64,000 nucleotides of DNA. Origin: Paracamarosporium sp. OC-R06-R3 (taxonomy: Eukaryota > Ascomycota > Dothideomycetes > Pleosporales > Didymosphaeriaceae). A model generated the notes under the pieces. That model saw only the letters and a program-made list of their open reading frames with translations. It did not search any database and had not been told where the DNA came from. The stretch covers positions 62,001 to 126,000 of the forward strand of contig JACVRA010000285.1 in assembly GCA_019828545.1 (NCBI GenBank). The letters run 5' to 3'. The position numbers and the translations under genes are program-made. Shown here one piece after another: positions 23,883 to 35,323 of the stretch (positions are counted from its first letter, which is position 1; every line of letters starts with the position of its first letter).

Positions 23883-25724
23883 TTACACCATCTTCTCAGC
23901 CGTGACGCAAGGTTCCGCAACACAACACTCGCACGCAGACGCATCCGCGCTCGCCTCACTCTTCGCATACATATCCACATCCGTCTCCTGCACTTCCCTC
24001 GTCCGCTCAGTCTGCACGCGTATTCCCCTCAACTCAACCATATCCTCCTCTGCACTCCTCCCTCCCACGGACGCAGCCCTAACCTCCGGCGTCATCGTTC
24101 CCTTTAGCACCCTCTGCGGCTCCGCGATCTCGATCCTGCTCCCCGCCCAATCATGCAGCGAGTTGCGCGCAGACTTGACGCCCGCTGCCGCCGCCGTGCT
24201 ACCCTGCGGTGCGTCATGCACGCTTGGTGTGCGCTCGCCTGTCGAGTGGCTCGAGATGCTCCCTGTGCTGCGATCGATATGCGTCACCCAGTGGAGGACG
24301 ACGACAGAAAAGAGGATGTCGGCGTTGCAGCACATGAGGCAGATCCAGCCGGGTTCGCCCTTGAGGACCATGAGTATGGTGAGGTTGGCAACGCTAGAGA
24401 TTAGGGTTGCGCAGCTGCCAACGAAGCTACGGTAGGCCATTCTGCGGAGCGCGTGGTTGGTGTTGTGCTGGTAGGAGTAGAGGTCTGTAGGAGAGCTAAG
24501 TTGGCTGGTTCGTTCGCTTGACGTAGTAAAGGGAGACTTACTTCGTAGGGGGACGATGAAGAGAGTTGTTAGGTAGACCTAGGATGGTGAGTTTTGAGGG
24601 GGCGAAGGGGTGGGGTGAGACACACGTTGACGACGACGTCGAAGGAGATGAGCGGGAGCATGGCGATTTTCTTCATCCCGATGATGCAGACGCCTTTGTC
24701 GTCTATGTATGCGATGCGGCTATATTAGGTTAGCTACAACGTGCGTGGCTATTTTGGCAGACGTACAAGACGAAGTTCATGATGACGAATACGCAATAGG
24801 GCACTGTTTCTGTAAGCACTGGATGCATATATTTTCCGGATATGCTTACCGAGCATGGCAAGGCAATTAAATAACCATAACTTTGACTTGAGTCGTGGCG
24901 TGCGGCTGACTCGGATGATGTACTGGTGGTGTAAGTAAGAATCCAGAAGACTCGTGGAACCCACTCACGGCTCTTTCCACAAGGAAGTAGTAGATCAGGA
25001 TCTTAGTCGTCATATAACATATCAAACCTGCAACCATTAGAGACGCAGAGTGAGACGTGAGGTATGCACGCACAGAGAAGTATGCCACCCTCACACACCC
25101 CATGGCTCTCGTTGATGCCGATACCTCTTGTGATTATCGAGGTTACGAACACAAAGAGGTACGAATCGAAGTAAATGGCGAGCACCACTGTCCACATTTA
25201 GCGAGGCATTCCGCGTGGAACAACACATCCTTACGCCACATTGCCAGAGAGAGACTCTTCCAGCTGGTGATGTTCTGCGTTCGTCGGACTGGCCCGGATC
25301 AGCTCATCGAAGGTACCGGCACGTCTAAGGAGAGCCCTACGGATGCATATCGACAGAATGGCAAAAGTCACCATCTGCAGGATTACAGACACAATGTTGC
25401 CGGCCAGCGGTACCTGTATCCCGTCAGCAATGGCGTTTCCCTCAGCCTTACAGAGGCTCACCTTTGCGGGAACGTGCGCCGCCATGGAGCCTCTTCTGAA
25501 TGATACCCGGCAATCAGGTTGAAAGAGAGGGAGGAGACCGGATTATCATCCGATACTCACATGTAGCACCAGGGGTGCACATATACCGCAGTAAGCTCCA
25601 CGTCATTATTGGCCCGGAAAGTTTGAAAGTAAGGTTCGCACAGTCTGCTGTTGGGCTTGACCAGGGCTTGGCCTGTATGGCTGGAGCGGAAGAGGGGAAC
25701 TATCGTTGCTGCGGACCGCCATGT
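23883..25724 (-). CDS. Uncharacterised fungal seven-TM-like membrane protein, frame apparently broken
   Basis: The gene is cut into at least ten exons: 25724-25561, 25495-25462, 25413 to about 25190, 25187-25074, 25027-24969, 24922-24850, 24809-24767, 24719-24626, 24578-24542 and 24484-23883. Introns are about 36-90 nt. Spliced together they give seven hydrophobic spans, including NIVSVILQMVTFAILSIC, VVLAIYFDSYLFVFVTSI, CYMTTKILIYYFLVERA, PYCVFVIMNFVL, IAMLPLISFDVVVNVYLTT, VANLTILMVLKGEPGWICL and CCNADILFSVVVLHWVT. A long cytoplasm-like Ser/Thr/Glu tail follows. The family occurs in many filamentous ascomycetes and has no assigned function that I know. Near 25190-25240 the frame does not join: the frame of HHQLEESLS and that of VVLAIYF can be linked only with one or two single-base shifts. 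The N-terminal start exon is unresolved (an ATG at 25839 is one candidate). It is either a pseudogene or carries a sequence error. Confidence 0.6.
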
Positions 25725-26166
25725 CTAGCTGCCGTTGCTAGTGCCGATCGTAGGCTCGTCGGCGTGGAGCCGTGGGCTATCAATGGCCGGGGAAGGATTA
25801 TCAGAACGCCAACGCCTTGCTCAGGGTGCTGTAAATCATACTTCTAGCGAGAGTTGGGATTAGGTCAGTGACCTAGGTGGGATTGGGACGTTAAAGTCGC
25901 CGATGATCGCTGGCGTTCCACTGGTAGAGATGTCGCGCGGTCCGGTGGCAACTTTATAAGCTGTAGGTTTGCGCAGTCCCTTGAAGCCAATCCAGACCCA
26001 CCACTTTCCCTTTTAGATTCGGCACTTTACAGACGCTGCTGTAACCCTCGCGTCTTCCAACCCAAATCTCAAATCCTAGATCATAGACGCTTAAACTTCC
26101 TTTCTCCAAGCGAGACACTAAACTCATCATCTTTTCAACCAGTTCATCAATTTAACATGTACTCCG

Positions 26167-26521
26167 AATGTCCACACTTCCGCCTCAATCTCCCCACGCT
26201 CACCCAGAGAACCAAAACCAACACAGCAAAATGAGACTTCCAATCGCCGATCCGAGCACTCCGTTGACGGACCGTAGAAAACATCACTAAATCATCATCT
26301 TTCCAATCAATCCAGCATAAACACCCATGTTGTATCATTTTTCTTTTTGGTACAAAGGCATATGCCGAATTCTCGTCAAAAACAACACTCCACAGATAGC
26401 CATGTTATCTTTTCGACACACCATCACCATCACCTCGATCTCCCCGCGCCCATCCCCCAATCAGGGAAACCAAACTAACACACAGCGAGTTCTACTTCCA
26501 ATCGCTGATCAGAGTACGACA
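26167..26521. repeat. Diverged direct duplication, two copies of about 100 bp
   Basis: Copy one (about 26167-26263) and copy two (about 26418-26521) share CTCRATCTCCCCRCGCYCA, an AACCAAAMYMAACACA block and CTTCCAATCGCYGATC in the same order. Small indels and mainly C/T differences separate them. Confidence 0.55.
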
Positions 26522-26547
26522 TGACCCTGACACTACTCACTTAGCCC

Positions 26548-26592
26548 CAGGATCACCGTCGCCGTCACCGTCGCCGTCACCGTCGACGTCGA
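26548..26592. repeat. CACCGTCGC simple repeat
   Basis: A run of CACCGTCGC/CGTCACCGT units lies in non-coding DNA 3' of the low-complexity protein gene. Confidence 0.7.
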
Positions 26593-26821
26593 ATCAAGCA
26601 CGAGCGAGTGCACAAGTACAAGCCAAGCCCGCACGCACGCACGTAACCAATCACCATCACTTCACAACATCCGCGGCGCAACAACATAAACAACTAGAAC
26701 ATCCTATACAATTCGCCAGACAGCACCGCCACCTCTACCCAAAGTGACGAATACATTCAAGCAGCTATATGAAAACTCAAGACCTACAACACGCGCACAA
26801 GCCGTGCCGCGCAGACAAAGC

Positions 26822-26848
26822 CAAAGTCAAAGTCAAAGTCAAAGTCAC
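26822..26848. repeat. AGTCAA hexamer repeat
   Basis: Four to five tandem copies of a six-base unit (CAAAGT) lie in non-coding DNA. Confidence 0.8.
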
Positions 26849-27016
26849 CCAAAGACACCTCTCATGGATATAAGCCCCTCAAACAAATGCTCCAGAACAA
26901 TGCTAATGCTAGAAAGTAAGTATAAGATGGGTCCTAGACAAAGAGGGGAGTGGAAGATAGATAAGTGTGGGTGGAGGTTGCTAAGTTGGAGGAGACAGAG
27001 GTGGGCATGGGAATGC

Positions 27017-28993
27017 TCAGAATACGGCTTCTTCCTCGGCCTTTGGCTTTTCTGACTCTACCGCTGCGGGTTCGGCCTGTTCGGCAGCAGGAACGTCGTG
27101 GATAGGTTCTTCTGCGACTTCAGTGCTGGCTTTGGGCTCGACGGGCGTTGACTCAGCCTCGGCGCTGGCCTCGGTAGTAGCAGGTTCAGTAGCAACAGCT
27201 TCGGTAGCAGCAGTTTCGGCCGCAGGAGTGTCTGTAGCGGTATCTTCGGTGGCAGCAGCCTCCGTTGAGTCCTCCTTATCTTCGTGATGGCCATTGGTGA
27301 CCACATCCTTGGCCTTAGCTGTAACCTCTTCTACCTTCTTCTTGCCTTTGGCCACCAGGCCTTCAGGTGCCTTTGGCTTTGTCACAGTCTTTGCAGCAGC
27401 TCCTCGTCGAGGTGGAGATGCAGGCTTATCGTGGGTCTTGCTGGCGCTGCTCGCAGTAGGACGCATCATGCGCGCCAGGAAACCATCACCTGCACCTGCC
27501 GTGGTAGATGCACGAGAGTCAGGACGCTTCGCGGGCGCAGTGCTTGGTGCCAATGATGCACGAGATGGCTGCTTCTTCGTGGCTGGCGCGGCAGCCTTTG
27601 GTGCCGGTCTCGAAACAGTAGAGGGCTTGCGTACAACCTTCTGGCCAGCGGCTTCTTCTCCATGCTTCGCAGCGGAAGCAGCCGTAGGAGCAGTCAAGTG
27701 AGACGGCAACCGGACTGGTCGGGTCGGCGAGCGCGGCTTCGGCTTTTTGAACCCACCTGGGGATGTTGTCGTGCTATCTTTGGCGGGAGGTGCAGAGGAA
27801 GTCGGTTTGGTAGTCGTCTTTTTGGCTTCAGCAACGGGCGCTTTGGATTTGGCAGCGGCACTCGCTGTTGTACCGGCGGTTGCAGTGGATGGTCTAGCGG
27901 GAGCTCGGGTTGTTCGAGGAGCGGTAGGTTTTGTGGCCTCTTTTGGAGCAGCGGCTTTGGGATGAGTTTTTGCGGGTGCTGGAGACTTGGATGCGGTCGC
28001 GGCAGGGGCAGGCTTCGGAGCCGTTGGCGTTTTGGGTAGAGGAGACCTAGGCAGAGGACTGCGTGCGGAGCTAGTACCGCGGGCGGGTGATTTAGCGGTC
28101 GAGATTGTGGCGGGTTTCCTGGTCGCAGATCTACCATTCGTCCTGGGCGTGTCGTTGGGCTTGAGCTTGCTTTCTGTGGCCTTCGGTGTTTGCGCAGCAG
28201 TCTCATTGCTGGTGGGATGAGACAAAACCTCAGTTGGGGGAGGGAGAGCTCCACCTCCAGCAACGGTGGCCTCGTCTGTGGGATCGGCTGGTTTCAGCGA
28301 AGCCTCCTCTTGCGTCCCAGTCACAATCTTATCCGGGTTATCTGCTGGAGCCCCGAGAGCCGCCGATTCTGCTGGCTTCTCATCCACCACCGCAGGCGCA
28401 ACCTGCGCTTCTCCGGGCTGCACAGTGAGTGCTTCGTCTGTAGGCTGCTCTACCGAAGCAGCCTTAGCCTCGGCCTCGGGGAAGTTTGACCCCTTCATGA
28501 TGCTCCCCAGGTTTGTCATCTCTCCTGCTGCTTCGCGAACGGGCGGCGGTTCCCTAGAGGATTCCTGAGTAGAAAAGTACACTTAGTGCGCGGTTCCTAT
28601 CAGCGTGGGTGCCATTGGTCCACTCACCCTAGTCTCAACAGCTTGCTCTGGAATGGCCTCGTCAATGGCGATGCTCTTCTTGCGCTCCTCCTTCTCCTCA
28701 CTGATGGACTGCTTCAATTCCGCGACGTCCTCCGACTCTCCGCTCACACTAAAGCTTTCGCGCCGTTGGGCTTGTGGAGTGTTTGTACTGACCCCTTTCG
28801 TGGTGCCGAGTTCTTTGACGCCGCCGCTGGGTTCGACGGAGACGAAGGAGGCGCGCACCTTGGACGTTGGGCGGTTGACGTCGTCGGTGCCGCTGCCGGC
28901 AGGGGAGCGCCCGCGGGGCTCAGGAGAAGAGGCAGCGTTCTGGTTCTCGAACATGGCCCGAAGGTTCCGGACGCCTGCGTTGTTGCCGCTCAT
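27017..28993 (-). CDS. Low-complexity Ala/Pro/Lys/Thr-rich protein, uncharacterised
   Basis: Exon 28993-28628 and exon 28564-27017 are joined across a 63-nt intron, giving about 637 residues. The start MSGNNAGVRNLRAMFENQN precedes PRGRSPAGS and SKVRASFVSVEPSGG, short motifs that recur at the start of a family of Eurotiomycete and Dothideomycete proteins. NLGSIMKGSNFPE just after the splice is another conserved-looking block. The middle is a long basic Ser/Pro/Ala/Lys repeat landscape (PARGTSSARSPLPRSPLPKT, RSPTRPVRLPSHLTAPTAAS) with many S/TP sites. GFLARMMRPTASSASK follows, and the C-terminal ~130 residues are acidic Ala/Glu/Thr repeats. The basic-then-acidic profile resembles cytoskeleton-binding or mucin-like proteins, but no domain is certain. 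Confidence 0.72.
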
Positions 28994-29829
28994 GGCTGCG
29001 ACGGGGGGTCAGTCGTCAGTGAGTGTCTTCGCAGTGTGGTTGTGCTCGAGTGCGGTTGAGGCTGATTGGGGAAGAAGCTGGGAGACAGGGCCAGGTAACG
29101 TGTTGGGATTAGCTGGTAAACAAAATTGCCCAGGTCTCAGGAACGACAATGCCGCCGTTTCAGGGATAATTGGGTGATATGCGACTTACAACGACAAAAA
29201 GGTCTGAGCGAGGGGGCACACAAAATCTAACTATGTTTCGGAGCGGTTGAGGAAATGAAGTGTCTCCTGGACGACGCAGAAGCGACCGCGACACCGCGTC
29301 CTAAACAGAGGCCAAGCGCCTAACGAGGAAGCGCGCGACGTCACTCCCACGACAGACACGCCATCAGCACCCCGACTGCGCGCACAAATACCCAGGTGCA
29401 CCCTCGTTGAATTGACTTTTGCTTTTATTACACTCCCTGCAGCTTTGCCCTTCCCTCAATATCCAAAGTGAAACACACCTCGGCTGTCGCGATTTTGACA
29501 GGAATGAGTCAGTTAATCAACCAATCAGCGAGCGAATCTTATGCCTTTTATCCAATATATCCGGAATCTCACCAATCACGGCGACTGAACGCATCTTTAA
29601 TGCATTAGGACGACAATGCACACTTGGATGTAATACAAAGCATGGAGAATAAAACGCGAAAGCACCACACAGTGTATAGAAGCAAGCTGTAGGAGGACAG
29701 AGACTGGACAAACAGGATATATACAAGATTACTGATCACTTCTATGAGGGTATCGATTCAAAACAGATCGCTAAGGCCGCAGGACAGACCATAACAGTTA
29801 ACAAGGAGCATTCCCACGTGCAGCAATTT
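28994..29829. other. Intergenic, 0.84 kb
   Basis: This is the promoter side of the low-complexity protein gene and the 3' side of the ZIP gene. No credible frame, RNA gene or repeat is seen. Confidence 0.55.
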
Positions 29830-31008
29830 TTACGCCCAGTATCCAAGCAAAGCCATCAGCCCCGCCCCAAGCACCATAAGCGTAAATGCAGCGAGCATCC
29901 TGCTAACGGGCCCCTTCTGCATGTACGGTGAGAACATGAACTCATGCGCCATCAGTTCAACCAAACCAGTGTAGATCAAGATGCCAGCGCTGATGGAATC
30001 AAAGACACCGTTGGTCAGAAGCGTCGTCTCCGACTCAGGCGGGTAGGATGTTCGGACACCTAGGCCGATGGCGATAGCAATGGGAGTGGAGAGGCCGTAG
30101 GCAGTACCAAGTATATACGGTGTCCACCTCTTGCTCTTGGGCCAGGGAACCATGGCCAACCGAGCACCCAGACCAAGACCCTCGAACATCTGATGGAAGA
30201 CAAGTACTATGTAAAGGGTGATGAACTCGTCTCCGGCAACTGCAAGAGTGAGGCCGATGAAGATGGAATGGAAGATGACGCCGAATTCTAGGATGAAGAT
30301 GGCCGTCATCTGAGCCGCATAGGTTTCTGGTACGATGCCGCGCTCTTCGTAATTGGAGCCAAGCTCAGAGTTGTCGGTGTGGTCACGGGTGTGGCCGAGA
30401 TGGTCTTCTCCGAGCTGATGGCCGTGGCTTTCCTCAGTGGGCGCGACCTTAGCGCGGTCTTCGAGGCTGACTGAGTCCTGGGGAGCTGGATGAGAACCGT
30501 GTGCATGTCCGCCGTGCGAGTGCTCTCCCCCAAAATTGGCGAAACGCATGGTCATCAATTCCAAAAAGAACATGAGAAAGATGGTCATCAGAGCGATGCC
30601 TTCCGGCCAAGGGTAGTCTTTGATGACGCCCGTGAGGCATTCATCTCCAAGTGCTTCATTCGCTGGCGCCAAGAGATGGATAAAGGCAGTAGCAATGATG
30701 ACACCGGAGCCAAAGTACTTTGCAATGAAGAAGAGCGACTCAGGTATGCCCAGCTGGCGGTTACGCCTAGCAAATACCGGGAAGACGGCGCCTAGTGTTT
30801 GTTAGCCGACTATTGCTTCACATTGGTGCTTGAAAGGATACATACCCAACGTGGATCCGATAAGGATAACAAAGATGGAGGATATCCGGAGGCCCATGCG
30901 TCCATCGTACTCGTTTGACGCGACACAGTGGCCTGGCGAAGGTTCCTCGTCAGCGCCTTCCTCCGCTTGACGCAAGACGAGGCGCGCGAGCTCCATAGGC
31001 AACGACAT
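29830..31008 (-). CDS. ZIP-family zinc transporter (Zrt1/Zrt2-like)
   Basis: Exons 31008-30846 and 30791-29830 are joined by a 54-nt intron; the product has 374 residues. Hydrophobic spans in order: ISSIFVILIGSTLGAVFPVF; FIAKYFGSGVIIATAFIHLL (ZIP helix 2, with the metal-binding His); GIALMTIFLMFFLELMTMRF; a His-rich cytosolic loop (EHSHGGHAHGSHP, SHGHQLGEDHLGHTRDH); FILEFGVIFHSIFIGLTLAV (helix 4 HSxxxG motif); FHQMFEGLGLGARLA (helix 5 HQxxEG motif); then three closing helices ending LMVLGAGLMALLGYWA. The binuclear metal-site residues in helices 4 and 5 are intact. It imports zinc, and possibly iron, across the plasma membrane. The His-rich loop is the usual site of zinc-triggered turnover in this family. 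Confidence 0.95.
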
Positions 31009-32445
31009 GTTGGCAGAAGTGGGCTTGATGTGGGTGTGACGTGTGAAGCGATTCGGTGCACCAAGTCGAAGGAAGAAGGATGCAGGACAGGAGGTGATGG
31101 GCAGAAATAAGCAACGCCGAGCTGTCTTGTTACCGGGCTGGTGGTCTTGTCCTGCGGATAAGAAGGCTTGCGAGGCGGGGACCTTTTAATGAGACCAAGT
31201 GGGAGTACTGTGATGGACGACGACAAGGCTTTGGTGTGCACCTTATTGGGTAGCGAGGAGATGGTAGGGAACTCGGCATCGTAGCGACAGAGTTTGTGAG
31301 CCAGCGCGCCATGATTGAGTACCTGGATGGGCCGCTAACAAAAATGGAACACCGGAGTTCGATAAGCACCTTGCTGACGTCGTGATTGGCCCCAATGAGG
31401 GACATGCGATAGACAAGTGGACCTTTACGAATATCTCTTGTATGTAGAGTGTGGCCTTCATCGTGTGACAACCGTGCGTTGGTTTGGCCGCGTTGCGCAT
31501 GCAATGCAATGCACGAGCGAAACGAGGCTGCGCTTTGTCAGCCGCCTGGTGTTCGCACCGTGCGAACTCCACTACCCACCAGACATGAGACGATGCAATA
31601 AATCCACCTTGGTCCTCTAGCAAATCTAGCAAATGTAATTTCTTTTAGACTGTCAGGCCCCAGCTGACATGATCTGTGGACGCGCAGGATTTATCGTTGA
31701 GGCTGCTGCTAAGGCCGGTAGAGCCTTGCTCGAGCACGCAGTGTCGGTTGTATAGCGGAATTTGATCAGCGTCGGGAGCGGTTCAGATGCATCTTGCTCG
31801 TCGGCGCAGGAGACATAGCGGAGGTATCGTGGATACTCTAATGGATGGCTCGTACCTGGCACTGGATGCCAGCACGCAAGGCAGCCGGAACATCAAAGCA
31901 CCGCTCCGGGTGGCATCGGAATAAGCGGGAGGCGGATATTGTAACCTGATTGTTGCGATCCAGATGGCAGGCTGCAGTGCATGCATCGACGATCGCCCGG
32001 GGGGTATGGCATTGTTACGAAATCCCATGTTGCAACGTCCGTGGCCGTGCACCCTGGCCATGGCATGGTACGGATCGCGTCCACGGTGCAAAGGCGTCGA
32101 AAGCTGTGCCCCCAGGGCATCCCCAGGGCATCCCCAGGGCACGAAAAGCCCACCGGCGAGCAACGGCCCTTTTTTGGACGCTTCTCGAGCGGCAATGGCT
32201 CACACACGGGCGATGCGGAAAGCTAGTCGCCATTCTCCAATGCGGGGTTGGAGGCGGCTCCAGCCAATCGCCACGGCACGCAGCGCGCGGAGCTATGGCC
32301 TTCGTGACGTATCGATCCAGCTCCTCGATGGACCTCTGGACGAACAGCTGACTGCCGGTACCATAGCGGCTTCGAGTACAAAGACTCGCTCTTGCCGTCT
32401 CTTCTTCCTCCACACCGCAGCCTGCACGCCTGCACCACCGCCACC
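31009..32445. other. Intergenic, shared upstream region of ZIP and rhodopsin genes
   Basis: The two genes diverge across 1.4 kb. Overlapping frames on both strands near 31.9-32.4 kb have no protein character. An 11-bp tandem repeat lies near 32110. Confidence 0.5.
32110..32141. repeat. CCCCAGGGCAT tandem repeat, three units
   Basis: An 11-bp unit is repeated about three times without mismatch, some 300 bp upstream of the rhodopsin start. Confidence 0.85.
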
Positions 32446-33490
32446 ATGATGATCGATCCCATTGACGCCATGAAGACGAAGAGCCTTCTTCCGATTCCCC
32501 TTCCCACCTCTCTCATCTCGTCGTTGACGGCCTCGCACACGGCCACGCCTACGCCCCTCCCCACCGTTATCCCCGACCCCATCGAGCAGCAGTTCGTCGG
32601 TGACGATGGAAAGAAGACGCTCTGGATCATCTTCGTGGCCATGACCATTGCCTCTGCGGCTTTTGCCGCCTTGTCCTGGAGGATCCCTGTGGTACGTGTA
32701 CTTCATTCTCGTTCCGTCTCAAGCTCACACGGATGCAGCAACGGCGTCTCTACCATGTCATCACAACACTCATCGTCATCATTGCTTCCATTTCATACTT
32801 TGCCATGGCTACCGGCCACGGAGTTGCCGTCCACAAGACCATCATCCGCCACCAGAACGACCACGCACCGGACACCACCACCGAAGTCCATCGACAGATC
32901 TTCTGGGCTCGCTACGTTGACTGGGCCCTTACCACGCCTCTTCTCCTCCTTGACCTCAGTCTGCTTGCCGGCCTCAATGGCGCCCACATCCTCATGGCCA
33001 TCGTTGCTGACGTGATCATGATCCTGACCGGTCTGTTCGCAGCCTTTGGCAGCGAGGGCACCCCGCAGAAGTGGGGATGGTACGCCATCGCTTGCATTGC
33101 CTACCTTGTTGTCATCTGGCACCTGGCTGTCAACGGCCGTGCCCAAGCCAACGCCAGGAGCCAGAAGGTCGGATCTTTCTTCCTAGCCATTGCAGGCTAC
33201 ACGCTCGTTCTCTGGACCGCCTACCCAATGTAAGTTTTGCACCCACACAGCCTTTTCTCGGTGCTAATCAATCCAGTGTCTGGGGCATTGCCGATGGCTC
33301 CCGCAAGCTCTCGGTCGACGGTGAGATCATTGCATACGCCGTCCTCGACGCCCTGGCCAAGCCTGTCTTCGGCATCTGGCTCCTTGTGACCCATGCCAAC
33401 ATCCCCGAAACCAACATTGACCTTGGTGGCTTCTGGTCTTACGGTCTCGGCGGCGAGGGCGCTGTCCGTCTTGACGACGACGGTGCCTAA
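32446..33490 (+). CDS. Microbial-type rhodopsin, probable light-driven proton pump
   Basis: Three exons (32446-32691, 32739-33229, 33277-33490) encode 316 residues. The start ATGATG sits in a CCACC context. Seven helices are visible. Helix C reads ARYVDWALTTPLLLLDLSLL, placing Asp143 and Asp154 where bacteriorhodopsin has its proton acceptor Asp85 and donor Asp96, with Thr147 between them. Helix F has TLVLWTAYP. Helix G has YAVLDALAKPVFGIW, with Lys274 as retinal attachment and Asp270 as second counter-ion. All key proton-pump residues are present, unlike the sensory or NOP-type opsins that lose the donor. Overall it resembles Leptosphaeria rhodopsin. It should sit in the plasma membrane and use retinal made elsewhere in the genome; no carotenoid genes lie in this window. 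Confidence 0.95.
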
Positions 33491-34206
33491 ACGCCCACCT
33501 CATTTTATCCCTTGCAACGCAGCGCCTCTAAATTGTGAACCGTGAATCAACGACGGAATGCCGAGTAAAAATGTATTTATTGAATGGGGTATCGCTACTG
33601 GTAGAAAAGTAGTGGGAAGTCGGGCCACGATCGGGTGATGGCCGTGGGGATTAGTATCACGTTATTGAGGGGACGACCTAAGTGCGCGCAGCACTGGAGT
33701 TGGGCGGTTTCTTTCGGGCGTGTAATCACAAAACGAGTATCTAATGACTGAAAAGTCTCAAATAAACGTTTATCGATCAGTCTCCTGTTTTACTCAGAAT
33801 TCATGCGTTGGAGTGTTTGGGGTGTAAACACGCATACTGAAACGAGGCCACTAGCATCCCCCAGCTACGTCATACGCATGCCGCACGTGCAACAGGCCAA
33901 ACGCGTGCGACAGGCTGCAAACAACGAAGCCACCGGCAAGCAGGGAACGACCTGCGCGCAGCAGATGACATGGCATGGAAAGCACCTGACGGCGGCCGGG
34001 CACAGCATGATGCCGGGTGCGCAGCGCGGCCGTTATGCGCAGGGATGCGCGGTTGCTCGGTGACCCCGCATCCATGTTTGGCAAGCCCAAAGCGGCCGCC
34101 CTTCCACGCACCGCCTACAGCTACAAGTACCGCCGACCCGCGCCCTCTTGCACCTCTCCCATAGCTTCAGACAATCACAATTGTGCACCGAGAATACGCT
34201 TCCACC
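33491..34206. other. Intergenic, 0.7 kb
   Basis: This is the 3' flank of the rhodopsin gene and the promoter side of the RPEL gene, where a TATA-like element is absent. No gene or repeat is seen. Confidence 0.5.
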
Positions 34207-34759
34207 ATGACGGACGCCACCGCCACCACCATCGACGAGACGCCCATCTCGCCCACACGCAGCCACGAGCGCCGCGACAGCTTGGAGAAGCACCTGCAGC
34301 ACCGCCCAGACGTGCAGGACCTCAAGAACAGACACATTCTGCTGGACACAAACACCGCTCCGTACGCCCTCCCCTTCCTCTCCCTGCACAATGCCCCCAT
34401 CCCATCCCATCCCATCCCTCCTCTCCTACCCTCCACCACCAACCAGTCCCCAAACACCACCCAAACTAACCCTCCTCCCCAACAGTGCCCTCCAAGCCGC
34501 TGCCCACGACCTCGAGCGCCAGCGCGCAACCGACAACCTGAAAAAGGGCCTCTCGCACCGCCCTGAGCGCGAGGAGCTCGTCGAGCGCAACATCCTGCCC
34601 GACTCGACGGCCGCGCCCGCCCTGCAGGGCCACCAGAAGGAGCTGGAGAAGAACATGCGCGCGGATAGCTTGGAGAAGGGGCTCGCGCATCGGCCGTCGC
34701 CCGAGGAGCTCGTCAAGAAGGGGATCTTGGAGGAGGACGAGGTTCCGGTTAAGGAGTAG
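34207..34759 (+). CDS. RPEL-repeat protein (G-actin-binding motif)
   Basis: Exons 34207-34361 and 34486-34759 are joined by an intron of about 124 nt (GTACGC...CCCAACAG). The spliced frame reads ...DTNTAPALQAAAHDLERQ... The protein has about 142 residues and is almost wholly made of three RPEL units: HRPDVQDLKNRHIL, HRPEREELVERNIL and HRPSPEELVKKGIL. Each is preceded by a matching helix (RRDSLEKHLQ, ATDNLKKGLS, RADSLEKGLA). In animals RPEL motifs bind monomeric actin, and short fungal RPEL proteins are known only from sequence. No other domain, signal peptide or membrane span is present. Confidence 0.88.
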
Positions 34760-35323
34760 TGTGGAAGGGGAAGGGGATGAGAGGGGAGAGGTGCGGTGGG
34801 CGTTTAGGATGGGAATGGGATGGGATGTATTTTAGTTTGGGCTGGATTACTTTGGTTTAGGAAGGATCATGGCATTCTGGATTTTCATGCTTGGTTGGCG
34901 TGGGACAGCGATCCCCCTCGATCTGTGGCTTTGTGTGTTTTACGCTGGTGTTTGTGACATTTTCGCGTTGAGGGAGCGGTGCATACGCAGTTTCCAGCCT
35001 TGCCTTGCATCTTCGTCTCAGAATCAGTGGCTCGGTCCAAGGCTGCGCCAACCTCACGTGCGATACGAATACGGGCACAAGACTCCCGTCGGTGGAAGCC
35101 GCGACTTGCCTCGCACTCATCACGCGCGCTTAGCTTCTGGCACCGAACAGCTAAACCCGCACGAGAACAAGCCACACTTGAACAATCACAGCATACATGC
35201 ATATCCACAAATAACGTAGCGACTGCTTAATTCGAACTACGAAACATGCATCACACAACGCTCAGCACCACCCTGGGTCGTCAAACCCAACACTGCTCAC
35301 AAAGCCAAACTCAACTCAGGTAA
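34760..35323. other. Intergenic between convergent genes
   Basis: The first 100 bp are a G-rich 3' flank. The rest contains only short frames without protein character. Confidence 0.5.

Larger units (their letters stand above)
25840..27016. other. Intergenic with degenerate duplication and simple repeats
   Basis: Frames here are short. The stretch holds the diverged duplicate pair near 26167 and 26418, a CACCGTCGC-type tract near 26548-26592 and an AGTCAA tract near 26822-26848. No gene is supported. Confidence 0.5.
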
